Shown here in pieces: positions 1-7,179 of a DNA stretch of 24,714 bases; the stretch's first letter is position 1, and every line of letters begins with the position of its first letter. The notes under the pieces were generated by a model that was not told where the DNA came from, made no database searches, and worked only from the letters and a program-made list of their open reading frames with translations. The stretch comes from an uncultured Selenomonadales bacterium. GTDB taxonomy: Bacteria; Bacillota; Negativicutes; Selenomonadales; Selenomonadaceae. Location of the stretch: NCBI GenBank assembly GCA_947167555.1, contig CAMVIO010000004.1, forward strand, positions 1-24,714, in the 5' to 3' direction. The translations under genes and the position numbers were made by a program.

Positions 1-46
1 GGCTGTCGTTGAAGATTTGTCTTCAAACGACAGCCCCGGTTTTTTA
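1..46 (+). terminator. Rho-independent terminator of a gene left of the window
   Basis: A ten-pair outer stem (1-10 with 26-35, one bulged A at 25) continues into an inner GAAGA/TCTTC stem (11-15 with 20-24) closed by a TTTG loop. A CCGG and a run of T residues at 40-45 follow on the plus strand, so it ends a plus-strand transcript entering from the left. It may also serve the minus-strand gene ending at 44, but the T run for that direction would lie outside the window. The GGCTGTC/GACAGCC outer stem recurs in the terminator at 6126-6174. Confidence 0.8.
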
Positions 47-2074
47 TAGCATTTTTTCGGATTTCAAAAGCTCTGTATGGCGACCAATCCATCCGGAAAG
101 CTCGCACCAACCGTCTCGCTTTAGGCGAAGCTCGTTGCCTGTCGAGGAAACGATGTTTTCATTGTCGGAATCAATCGGCTGGCAGAGATTATCATCGAAG
201 GAACCGATATAATTATTGGTCAGCCAGTGATGTGGCGTTACGACGTTTGAAAGTTTTTCTGTAAGTGGTGGGAACATGGAAAGATATTCATGTCCCTTGG
301 GAGCAATAAGCTCAATCAAGGTCGGCAGGATATTCATATGGCCGCCGATGGTGTTATTGTGAAACAGGTCAGCATAAAGCTCAGGATGCCAAATTGCGAA
401 AAAATCTCCTGCGTTTTCACGCAATGTGGGATGTTTCCTGTGTGATATGTCGCAATCGAAAGGAAGCACATGCATGGCGTGATCCCCCGTTACAATGAAA
501 AGACTGTCGGGAAATTTCTTCTGCATATCCCGGACGAATTTGAAAAGAGCCCAATCGGAATACCAATAGCAGCCGAGTTTTCGTTGTGCCATTCGATGAT
601 GACGAACGGCATCTGGCGCGTCGGGCATGACAGTGTCGACGTTGTATCCGTACGAAGCAACAGGAATAGTGTAAGGGCCGTGGTTTGAGGTCGTATAGAT
701 GAAATGAAGGGTTGGATCTTCGTTTTCCATCGTTTGGATTTTCTTTCCGGCTTCTTCGAGAAAAACATGGTCGTAAACGCCGAGCCAAGTATGTGGCACG
801 TCGGGAGGGCAGATATCCGGCCCCCCGAACATGCTGTCAAAACCGACCGCCGGAAGAAAATGCTGCAGGCTGCCCCAGTTTAGTTCGCCGCCATACCAAA
901 ACGTGGAACGATAACCAAGTTTTCGGAGTTGGACAGGAAGAGACGTAGGGAGCGTGCCGTGCCAGAATGCTTCCATTTCATTGAATTCAAGTCCGGCGTC
1001 GTAAATCCCAAGCAACAGGCTTACCAGGGACGGCTGTGACAAGAGACCGGCGGATAAGAAATTGGGGATATGGAAGGTGTGGGGATCTTTACAGAACGTT
1101 TTTCCGCCGTCGGCGATATGGAGATTGGTATAGGGCGGGTCCAGAGGCGCTTGCTCATAGCTCTCCGCCAACAGATAAAAAATATGTTTTGGTGGAGTGA
1201 TGCGTGCCCCCAGCGCGACGCGCGAAAAAAGCTCCAAGGGTTGTGTTTTTTCTTGCCAATCTTCGCGCGGAATGATAGCTTCAATGCGCGGTAATGCTTC
1301 TTCGTCGGTGTGGTTCAAAAGGTCATGGGGCGGATGCTTCCAGACGAGTTCCAATGCGACCAGATCGTCTATGGTGGCTTTTGCGAGAAAAATATCTTCC
1401 TTTACTATAGTTGGGATTTCGTCCCATTCTGGTTTTTTTGCATGGTTGAAGCTTCCGCCGTAACGGAAGTAATAAAAGAAGGCGATGGCCGCTATGACGA
1501 CCGTTGTATTGAATGCGTATTGGATTGCGACGGAAAAGAACGTCGGATATGGACATATGGGCGTTGAAAGGCAGGAGTGTACGAAGTAAAAGCAGATGAC
1601 GCTGAAGGGGATGAAACTGAGCAAAACAAGGAGGCCGTGATTTTGATGGAAGAAAATATCGAGCAGGTTTTTTTTGTCGGCGTTTTTTCCCATCCAGAGG
1701 GTTTTATTGTAGATATCCCGATAATGATAATAATAGATGAGCTTCCCGACGAACGCGGCATATAGGACGACAAGATAGACACATACTCCCCAAGTCCGGA
1801 TTGTATCGCCGAGTGCGAACCACGCGGGGGAAAAAGCCCCAGGCAGACTCAAGAGTACCAAGGAATACAAGAAAACATAGGTATTCCAATCCATGCCCCA
1901 CCAAAATCCATAACGAAAGCAGTGGTAAAATTTTTTCCATTGATGGGTTACAGTTGAAAATGAATATTGGCCGTACATAAGAATGAATATCAGGCGAAAC
2001 ATAGCGCATACAAAAGGAGGTATTAGAAATAGTTTTATATCCTGTTGCAAGCCATAGTAAAAAGATGTAAACAT
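44..2074 (-). CDS. LTA synthase/MdoB-like membrane phosphatase-sulfatase family protein
   Basis: A 676-residue protein with about five hydrophobic membrane segments in residues 12-203, followed by an alkaline-phosphatase-superfamily domain facing outside the inner membrane. Visible active-site features are a metal-binding Glu in LLAESYE (E304), a Ser at the expected nucleophile position in LLSQPS (S346), an SNHGPY motif (H465), and TGDH (D531, H532). By family knowledge such proteins transfer phosphoglycerol or phosphoethanolamine, or cleave sulfate or phosphate esters, on envelope glycopolymers; the substrate cannot be read here. S. aureus LtaS uses Thr where this protein appears to have Ser. 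An ATG 13 codons upstream exists, but GGGAGG at 2081-2086 lies six bases before the ATG at 2074, which fixes the start. It is a single-gene unit, divergent from the ACT-domain gene. Confidence 0.85.
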   Translation of the reverse strand: MFTSFYYGLQQDIKLFLIPPFVCAMFRLIFILMYGQYSFSTVTHQWKKFYHCFRYGFWWGMDWNTYVFLYSLVLLSLPGAFSPAWFALGDTIRTWGVCVYLVVLYAAFVGKLIYYYHYRDIYNKTLWMGKNADKKNLLDIFFHQNHGLLVLLSFIPFSVICFYFVHSCLSTPICPYPTFFSVAIQYAFNTTVVIAAIAFFYYFRYGGSFNHAKKPEWDEIPTIVKEDIFLAKATIDDLVALELVWKHPPHDLLNHTDEEALPRIEAIIPREDWQEKTQPLELFSRVALGARITPPKHIFYLLAESYEQAPLDPPYTNLHIADGGKTFCKDPHTFHIPNFLSAGLLSQPSLVSLLLGIYDAGLEFNEMEAFWHGTLPTSLPVQLRKLGYRSTFWYGGELNWGSLQHFLPAVGFDSMFGGPDICPPDVPHTWLGVYDHVFLEEAGKKIQTMENEDPTLHFIYTTSNHGPYTIPVASYGYNVDTVMPDAPDAVRHHRMAQRKLGCYWYSDWALFKFVRDMQKKFPDSLFIVTGDHAMHVLPFDCDISHRKHPTLRENAGDFFAIWHPELYADLFHNNTIGGHMNILPTLIELIAPKGHEYLSMFPPLTEKLSNVVTPHHWLTNNYIGSFDDNLCQPIDSDNENIVSSTGNELRLKRDGWCELSGWIGRHTELLKSEKML

Positions 2075-2122
2075 GAAGCGCCTCCCAATGGAACTGTGCG
2101 AGAAAAGGCTCACACGTAAGAT

Positions 2123-2152
2123 ATTTTACCGCTCTACATGGTGGGATTGCAA
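2123..2152 (-). promoter_or_regulatory. Candidate promoter of the LTA synthase-like gene
   Basis: Read on the minus strand, TTGCAA (2152-2147) is followed after 18 bases by TAAAAT (2128-2123), about 50 bases before the start at 2074. The match to sigma-70/sigma-A consensus is moderate. Confidence 0.4.
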
Positions 2153-2192
2153 GTCTTTTGAAATAGGACAAGCGAATTCATTGCGTTATCTA

Positions 2193-2222
2193 TTGCAATC
2201 GACGGATAAGGAATGGTATAAT
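2193..2222 (+). promoter_or_regulatory. Candidate promoter of the ACT-domain/hom/thrB genes
   Basis: TTGCAA (2193-2198), an 18-base spacer, then a perfect TATAAT (2217-2222) preceded by TGG, which gives an extended -10. It lies about 50 bases upstream of the ATG at 2274. No threonine-rich leader peptide or attenuator is visible between it and the gene. Confidence 0.6.
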
Positions 2223-2273
2223 TTCCCCTGCGTGAAGAAAAAGTTCCATTGGATATAAACGGAGGAATCAAGC

Positions 2274-2720
2274 ATGAAAAAGGCGACGAGCAGTTTCTAT
2301 TTGGTTTGCGAGGAGATACTTCCTGAGGCAATCAAGAAGACCATCCGCGTTAAGGCGTTGCTGAAACGCGGCGACGCACGGACAATCAATGAAGCTGTCG
2401 AAAAGATGGATTTAAGCCGGAGCGCGTATTATAAGTATAAGGATTACGTGTTTCCCTTTTACGAGGCGAGTAAGAACAAGATCATTACGCTGACTTTTCT
2501 GCTCGATAATGAAAAGGGTGTGTTGTCAAGCGTGCTGAATACGGTCTCGGAGTATTCCGGCAATGTGTTGACGATCAATCAAGGTATTCCGCTTCAAGGT
2601 GTTGCGAACACGACGATGTCAATCGAGACGGACAAGCTGACGGTGGAGATGGAGTCGCTTTTGAACAAGCTGCGTTCCCTTAATGGCGTCCGGCGGCTCG
2701 ATATCCTTGGGCAGGCGTGA
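2274..2720 (+). CDS. pheB: UPF0735 family ACT domain-containing protein (PheB-like)
   Basis: A 148-residue soluble protein. The N-terminal half has a basic helical region with LSRSAYYKYKDYV, typical of this family. The C-terminal half, from about residue 70 (KIITLTFLLDNEKGVLSSVL), is an ACT domain of the kind that binds amino acids and regulates biosynthetic enzymes. Length and layout match UPF0735 proteins, named pheB in B. subtilis, whose biochemical role is not firmly settled. GGAGG at 2262-2266 precedes the ATG. Homoserine dehydrogenase begins 10 bases after the stop, so the protein probably acts as an amino-acid-sensing partner of the threonine branch; that role is inferred from context. 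The second half of the symbol history (link to phenylalanine synthesis) should not be read as function here. Confidence 0.85.
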   Translation: MKKATSSFYLVCEEILPEAIKKTIRVKALLKRGDARTINEAVEKMDLSRSAYYKYKDYVFPFYEASKNKIITLTFLLDNEKGVLSSVLNTVSEYSGNVLTINQGIPLQGVANTTMSIETDKLTVEMESLLNKLRSLNGVRRLDILGQA

Positions 2721-2730
2721 GGCATTCGGG

Positions 2731-4038
2731 ATGGAAAAAACAGTCAAGATCGGACTATTAGGCGCGGGAACCGTCGGTTCCGGCGTCTTGCAGGTACTGC
2801 GGGAAAATGCCAGGGAGGTCTCTTTGAAAGCGGGCGCACGTGTCGAAATCAAGACGGTGCTGGTTCGCGATGTGAAAAAGCTGCGTCCGAATATGGACGG
2901 ACTTCTTGCCACGGATAAAATAGAGGATATCCTTGAGGATGAGGAAATCGATATAGTCGTCGAGCTGATGGGAGGACTCCATCCGGCGCGTGAGTATATG
3001 CTTGCGGCGATGGAAGCCGGAAAGCATGTGGTCACCGCGAACAAGGACGTTATCGCTCAGTTCGGCGCCGATATGTTTGACGCGGCGGAGAAGAACCATG
3101 TCGGCTTTTTGTTCGAGGCGAGCGTCGGCGGAGGAATCCCGATTATCCGCCCCATCATGGAATGCCTGACGGCCAATCGGATTACCGAGGTCATGGGCAT
3201 TGTCAACGGCACCACGAATTATATGCTGACGAAAATGACGGAGTTGGGGGAAGACTACCAGACCGTGCTTAAAGAAGCACAGGAAAAAGGATATGCCGAG
3301 GCAAACCCGGCGGCGGACGTGGAGGGGCTGGACGCGGCAAGAAAAGCTGCGATCCTTGCGTCTCTCGCTTTCAATACGCGGGTAACGCTTCCGTCGGTGT
3401 CCGTCGAGGGCATCACGAATATCACGCCGGAGGATATTGATTACGCGCGCCAGCTTGGTTATGTCATCAAATTGTTGGCGATTGCGAAAGATTCTCCGGA
3501 AAAAGGCGTTGATGTGCGTGTGCATCCGGCCTTCTTGCCAAAAGATCACCCCTTGGCGTCAGTAAGTGACGTATTCAATGCGATTTTTGTCAAAGGCAAC
3601 GCCATCGGCGAGGCAATGTTCTATGGTCGGGGCGCCGGCTCTCTCCCCACGGCTTCCGCCGTGATTGCGGATATTGTTTCTTTGGCGAGGGGAATCGTCA
3701 ACGGCGAGGTGCATGAGGTCGGCTTCCAGGTCTTTGGGCAGAAGCAGATTTGTCCGATTGAGGAAACGGTCTCCGCTTATTATGTACGGCTGCTTGTGGC
3801 AGATATGCCGGGCGTGTTGGGAGCGATTGCCATGGCTTTCGGGGACGAGGGCGTCAGCTTGAACTCGGTGATCCAGACGCGCAAGGTGGGCAACCTTGCG
3901 GAGATCGTGGCCATCACACATCACGTCAAGCATCGTCGTATCGCGCGTGCGGAGCGTACTCTCTCGTCACTTCCTGTCGTGACGAAAGTATCGAGCGTGA
4001 TTCGCGTGGAAACACCGCCGACGACGGAGGTGGAGTGA
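2731..4038 (+). CDS. hom: Homoserine dehydrogenase
   Basis: Reduces aspartate semialdehyde to homoserine with NAD(P)H, the branch-point step to threonine and methionine. The 435-residue protein begins with a Rossmann GxGxxG (GAGTVG, residues 11-16), followed by TANKDVIA near residue 102, the substrate-domain motif GIVNGTTNYML, and EANPAADVEGLDAARKAA near 190-207, which holds the conserved Asp and Lys of the active site. A C-terminal ACT domain starts near residue 347 (YVRLLVADMPGVLGAI), as in the feedback-regulated bacterial form. The frame stays open upstream of 2731, but the ATG at 2731 begins exactly at the conserved MEKTVKIG. The gene sits between the ACT-domain protein and thrB, two bases before the latter. 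Confidence 0.95.
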   Translation: MEKTVKIGLLGAGTVGSGVLQVLRENAREVSLKAGARVEIKTVLVRDVKKLRPNMDGLLATDKIEDILEDEEIDIVVELMGGLHPAREYMLAAMEAGKHVVTANKDVIAQFGADMFDAAEKNHVGFLFEASVGGGIPIIRPIMECLTANRITEVMGIVNGTTNYMLTKMTELGEDYQTVLKEAQEKGYAEANPAADVEGLDAARKAAILASLAFNTRVTLPSVSVEGITNITPEDIDYARQLGYVIKLLAIAKDSPEKGVDVRVHPAFLPKDHPLASVSDVFNAIFVKGNAIGEAMFYGRGAGSLPTASAVIADIVSLARGIVNGEVHEVGFQVFGQKQICPIEETVSAYYVRLLVADMPGVLGAIAMAFGDEGVSLNSVIQTRKVGNLAEIVAITHHVKHRRIARAERTLSSLPVVTKVSSVIRVETPPTTEVE

Positions 4039-4039
4039 T

Positions 4040-4963
4040 ATGCGAAAAACAGTCAAGATTCGTGTTCCGGGAACGAGCGCGAATTGTGGTCCTGGTTTTG
4101 ATTGCCTTGGCGTTTCCTGCACGATTTATAACGAATTGGAATTGACGCTTCTCAAGGAGCCGACGTTGGAAATTCATGCGGCGGGCGAAGGGGCGGACAG
4201 CATCCCGACTGACGAGCGCAATCTGGCATGGCGTTCTATTCAGACGCTGTTGCGTCGAGTGAAAGCGGACGATGAATATCAAGGCGCTGTCATCCGCATG
4301 CACAACCGTGTCCCGCTTTCCAGAGGTCTTGGAAGCAGCGCGGCGGCAATCGTTGGAGCTTTGAAGGCGGCGAATGTGCTTCTGGGGAATCCCTTTGACC
4401 GTCGTGGCCTGTTGCAGATTGCGACGGAACTGGAAGGGCATCCCGACAATGTCGCTCCTGCGATTTACGGGGGGTTTACTGTCAGCTTAGTGCATGAAGG
4501 GGTTCCGGAGAGCTTTTCATTTTTGCCTCGTTTGCCGCTGAAGCTGGTGGTGGCCGTTCCCGATTTTCATTTGTCGACGAAGGCGGCGCGCAGCGCGCTT
4601 CCGGAGCAAGTGCCGATGAAGGACGCCGTGTTCAATGTGGGACGTGCGGCTTTGTTGGTGGGGGCCTTGGCCAAAGGGAATATTCCTTTTTTGCGTCACG
4701 CTTTTGACGACGCGCTGCATCAACCGTATCGGGCGAAATTGATTCCCGGAATGTATGATGTATTCGAAGCGGCGCAGAAGGCGGGAGCGCTTGGCGTCGC
4801 AATGAGCGGAGCGGGACCGTGTATCATCGCATATACGACGAATCATGTGGCGGCAGTTGGGGACGCAATGATGGAAGCGTTCCGCAATCATGATGTTTCC
4901 GCGCGTGTGCTCGCACTTGACATTGACAAGCGTGGGGCACATATTGTCAAGGATAGAGATTAA
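4040..4963 (+). CDS. thrB: Homoserine kinase
   Basis: Phosphorylates homoserine on its hydroxyl with ATP, giving the substrate of threonine synthase. The 307-residue protein shows the GHMP-kinase layout: N-terminal VPGTSANCGPGFDCLG, the phosphate-binding loop PLSRGLGSSAAA at about 91-102, ELEGHPDNVAPAIYGG, and a C-terminal GVAMSGAGPC motif. Length is normal for bacterial ThrB. It starts right after hom, with GGAGG at 4026-4030 inside the end of hom, so the two are probably co-translated. Threonine synthase (thrC) is not in the window. Confidence 0.95.
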   Translation: MRKTVKIRVPGTSANCGPGFDCLGVSCTIYNELELTLLKEPTLEIHAAGEGADSIPTDERNLAWRSIQTLLRRVKADDEYQGAVIRMHNRVPLSRGLGSSAAAIVGALKAANVLLGNPFDRRGLLQIATELEGHPDNVAPAIYGGFTVSLVHEGVPESFSFLPRLPLKLVVAVPDFHLSTKAARSALPEQVPMKDAVFNVGRAALLVGALAKGNIPFLRHAFDDALHQPYRAKLIPGMYDVFEAAQKAGALGVAMSGAGPCIIAYTTNHVAAVGDAMMEAFRNHDVSARVLALDIDKRGAHIVKDRD

Positions 4964-4983
4964 AAAAGAAAGGGGCGCGGCGC

Positions 4984-5676
4984 GTGCGGGTGACGAAAAA
5001 GACGAAGGATGAAATGATTCGCGTTTTGTCCGAAGTGTACGCGGACGCGAAGCCCGCGCTTGTGTTCAGAAATCCTTTTGAACTTCTTGTCGCTGTGATC
5101 CTGTCTGCGCAATGTACCGACCAACGGGTCAATATCGTTACGAAGCGGCTCTTTGCCAAGGCGGCTACGGCGGAAGCGATTGCGAAGATGGGGCTTTCGG
5201 GGCTGGAGCAAGAGATCCATGAATGTGGATTTTTCCACGCGAAGGCGAAAAATATCCTCGCGACTTCGGAGATTCTTGCCCGCGACTATGACGGGAAGGT
5301 GCCGGAGGATTTCGACGCGTTGCTTGCCTTGCCCGGCGTCGGGCGAAAGACGGCAAATGTTGTAATGAGCGTCGCGTTCAACTATCCGGCGATTGCAGTG
5401 GACACCCATGTTTTTCGCGTGGCGAATCGATTGCGTCTCGCGGTGGGCGAGACACCGGAGGAGGTGGAGCTCGGCCTGCAAAAATCGATTCTTCGGGAAA
5501 AGTGGAGCGATGCGCATCATTGGCTGATCTGGCACGGACGAAAGATATGCAAGTCACGCCGTCCGCTTTGCGCGGATTGTCCGCTGGCGAAGCTCTGCCC
5601 TTCTTTCGGTACGGACGGCGCGGACGAGAAAAAGGCGAACGGAAAGAAAAAGACAAGCGGAGGAAAGAAAGCGTGA
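4984..5676 (+). CDS. nth: Endonuclease III (DNA glycosylase/AP lyase)
   Basis: Removes oxidised pyrimidines and nicks the resulting abasic site in base excision repair. Visible features are the helix-hairpin-helix LPGVGRKTANVV (about 116-127) with the catalytic Lys near 121, the catalytic Asp in VDTHVFRV near 140, and a [4Fe-4S] cluster signature C-x6-C-x2-C-x5-C (C189, C196, C199, C205). The 230-residue protein exceeds the usual length of about 210 because of a Lys/Gly-rich tail, possibly a nonspecific DNA-binding extension. The start is GTG at 4984 or two codons later, after an AAAGGGG stretch. It follows thrB by 20 bases and overlaps the next gene by four (GTGA). Confidence 0.95.
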   Translation: MRVTKKTKDEMIRVLSEVYADAKPALVFRNPFELLVAVILSAQCTDQRVNIVTKRLFAKAATAEAIAKMGLSGLEQEIHECGFFHAKAKNILATSEILARDYDGKVPEDFDALLALPGVGRKTANVVMSVAFNYPAIAVDTHVFRVANRLRLAVGETPEEVELGLQKSILREKWSDAHHWLIWHGRKICKSRRPLCADCPLAKLCPSFGTDGADEKKANGKKKTSGGKKA

Positions 5677-6125
5677 TTTATCGGAAACCGACGTTCGACG
5701 ACGTCGAGGCGATTTATCAAATGGTTTACGACTACGCGCAGGAAGGCGCAATGCTCGCGCGCTCACGAAACACGCTTTATGAGACGTTGCGCGATATGGT
5801 CGTGGCGGAAGAGGACGGCCGTGTCATCGGCGTCGGCGGGCTTCATTTCATTTGGGACAAGCTTGCCGAGGTGCGGACGATGGCGGTGGCGGCAGGCTAT
5901 ACGCGCCGAGGCGTCGGCGCGGAGATTGTTCGGCGGCTTCTCGAGGAGGGGCGGCGGCATGGCGTCACTTGCGCGTTCACATTGACATATCAGGTTGATT
6001 TTTTTGCCGCGCTGGGCTTTCGGAAGGTCGCGAAGGAGGAACTTCCGCCGAAGGTCTGGAAAGACTGTATCGACTGCCCGAAGTTTCCGAATTGTGACGA
6101 AGTGGCGATGGTACTTGACATTTGA
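5673..6125 (+). CDS. GNAT family N-acetyltransferase (ArgA-like short form)
   Basis: A 150-residue single-domain GNAT protein. The acetyl-CoA-binding region is VRTMAVAAGYTRRGVGAEIVRRLLEEGRRHGV, and FFAALGFRKV is the usual C-terminal GNAT motif. The ending KVWKDCIDCPKFPNCDE, with three close Cys residues, resembles short stand-alone glutamate N-acetyltransferases. An amino-acid acetyltransferase role in arginine synthesis is therefore possible, but no arg genes are near. The GTG start at 5673 overlaps the nth stop in GTGA and has GGAGG about eight bases upstream. The frame continues open upstream inside nth, but that part is nth read in another frame. The gene is followed immediately by a strong terminator. 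Confidence 0.85.
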   Translation: MIYRKPTFDDVEAIYQMVYDYAQEGAMLARSRNTLYETLRDMVVAEEDGRVIGVGGLHFIWDKLAEVRTMAVAAGYTRRGVGAEIVRRLLEEGRRHGVTCAFTLTYQVDFFAALGFRKVAKEELPPKVWKDCIDCPKFPNCDEVAMVLDI

Positions 6126-6174
6126 AAAAGGGGCTGTCTTCGGAAGAAAATCTTCCTTTGACAGCCCCTTTTCT
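6126..6174 (+). terminator. Rho-independent terminator after the GNAT gene
   Basis: GGGGCTGTC (6130-6138) pairs with GACAGCCCC (6160-6168), and an inner GGAAGA/TCTTCC stem (6142-6147 with 6151-6156) closes on an AAA loop. An A run on the left and TTTT on the right make it usable in either direction. It separates the thr-nth block from the corrinoid operon. The remaining 6175-6236 shows nothing more that I can identify. Confidence 0.9.
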
Positions 6175-6236
6175 CGGATTTATTGCTTTTCACCAACGGT
6201 AATTTTTGTAAAAAGCTTTGTCTCGATTCTTTTTTC

Positions 6237-6265
6237 TTGACAATTCTTCATGTTATGCCTATATT
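6237..6265 (+). promoter_or_regulatory. Promoter of the corrinoid uptake operon
   Basis: Consensus -35 TTGACA (6237-6242), a 17-base spacer, and -10 TATATT (6260-6265). Transcription should begin near 6272, giving a leader of roughly 65 bases before the ATG at 6337. No other convincing promoter is seen within the next 8.5 kb. Confidence 0.75.
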
Positions 6266-6280
6266 TGATATTGCAAATAT
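6261..6280 (+). promoter_or_regulatory. Candidate operator: inverted repeat over the -10 and start site
   Basis: ATATTTG (6261-6267) and CAAATAT (6274-6280) form a perfect 7-base inverted repeat with a six-base centre. It begins inside the -10 hexamer and covers the expected start point, where a bound repressor would block polymerase. A third ATATTTG copy lies at 6309-6315. The regulator is unknown; the sequence is not a clear Fur box. Confidence 0.45.
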
Positions 6281-6336
6281 GGGGATTCATCTTTTTTATA
6301 TTGCTTGCATATTTGAATGAAAGAAGAAAGTTTGAA

Positions 6337-7179
6337 ATGAACGATGTGGTTTTAATGGTCGAGGGATTATCCGCAGGCTACCACAGGAATAAGAATATTT
6401 TAACAGATGTTTCCTTTGCCGTGCGGCAAGGTGAGATGGTGGGGCTCATCGGGCCCAATGGCGCCGGGAAATCGACGTTGCTGAAAACCTTGCGGGGGTT
6501 ATTGGAGCCCCTGTCGGGTCGCGTTAAAATAGAAGGGAGCGAGACATCTAGGCTTTCGAGCCGTGAATTTGCGCGTGAAGTGGCATATCTGCAACAGGAT
6601 ATCGAGATTTCGTTTGGGTACAGCGCGAGAGAAATTGTAATGACGGGTCGTTATCCGCATCTTCACTGGTGGGAAAAGGAAAGCGACGAGGATATACGGA
6701 TTGCGGACGCCTGTATGGCATATACCGGAGTACAAGACCTGGCGGAGCGTCCCGTTCATATGATGTCCGGCGGACAGAGGCAAAGAGTTCTGCTTGCCAA
6801 GGTGCTGGCGCAGCAAACGCCGCTTCTTTTTCTGGACGAGCCGGCGACAGGGCTTGACATTTTTTATCAGGAGGAGATATTCCGCTTTTGCCGCGAGCTT
6901 TGCGACCGGGGCAAGACGGTCCTGATGGTGGTTCATGAGCTTTCGCTGGCGGCGAAGTTTTGTTCGCGGCTCATGCTCGTGGGAGAAGGCCGTATTATCT
7001 CCGACGGTCCGCCTTCTGATGTGATGACATCCGAGAATCTCAGCCGTTGCTATGGCGTTACCGTGCGTGTGGTGCAAAACTCGGCGACGGGATCGGTGGA
7101 GGTCTTCACGGAACCGTCGCCGGACAACGGGAGGCGTGCGCTGCTCCTGGACACGATATTAGGGAGGGGTGAAGCATGA
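6337..7179 (+). CDS. ABC transporter ATP-binding protein, FecE/BtuD type
   Basis: Cytoplasmic ATPase that powers inner-membrane import of a metal-chelate substrate, here probably a corrinoid. Walker A is GPNGAGKST (39-47), the ABC signature is SGGQRQ (144-149), Walker B is LLFLDEP with D167 and E168, and the switch His lies in MVVHEL. The 280-residue length fits the FecE/BtuD/HmuV family. An in-frame ATG at 6250 would add 29 hydrophobic residues, but it lies upstream of the predicted transcription start; AAGAAAG (6324-6330) precedes the ATG at 6337. The stop overlaps the permease start in ATGA. Siderophore or haem substrates are alternatives on sequence alone; cbiZ downstream favours corrinoids. 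Confidence 0.9.
   Translation: MNDVVLMVEGLSAGYHRNKNILTDVSFAVRQGEMVGLIGPNGAGKSTLLKTLRGLLEPLSGRVKIEGSETSRLSSREFAREVAYLQQDIEISFGYSAREIVMTGRYPHLHWWEKESDEDIRIADACMAYTGVQDLAERPVHMMSGGQRQRVLLAKVLAQQTPLLFLDEPATGLDIFYQEEIFRFCRELCDRGKTVLMVVHELSLAAKFCSRLMLVGEGRIISDGPPSDVMTSENLSRCYGVTVRVVQNSATGSVEVFTEPSPDNGRRALLLDTILGRGEA

Noticed and set aside
5502..5672. Upstream extension of the acetyltransferase frame inside nth
   Set aside because: The extra residues do not resemble the GNAT fold, and the GTG at 5673 has GGAGG and overlaps the nth stop as expected for coupled genes.
6250..6336. In-frame upstream ATG giving the ABC ATPase a hydrophobic N-terminal extension
   Set aside because: It lies between the -35 and -10 elements, upstream of the likely transcript start, and such ATPases begin near the ATG at 6337.
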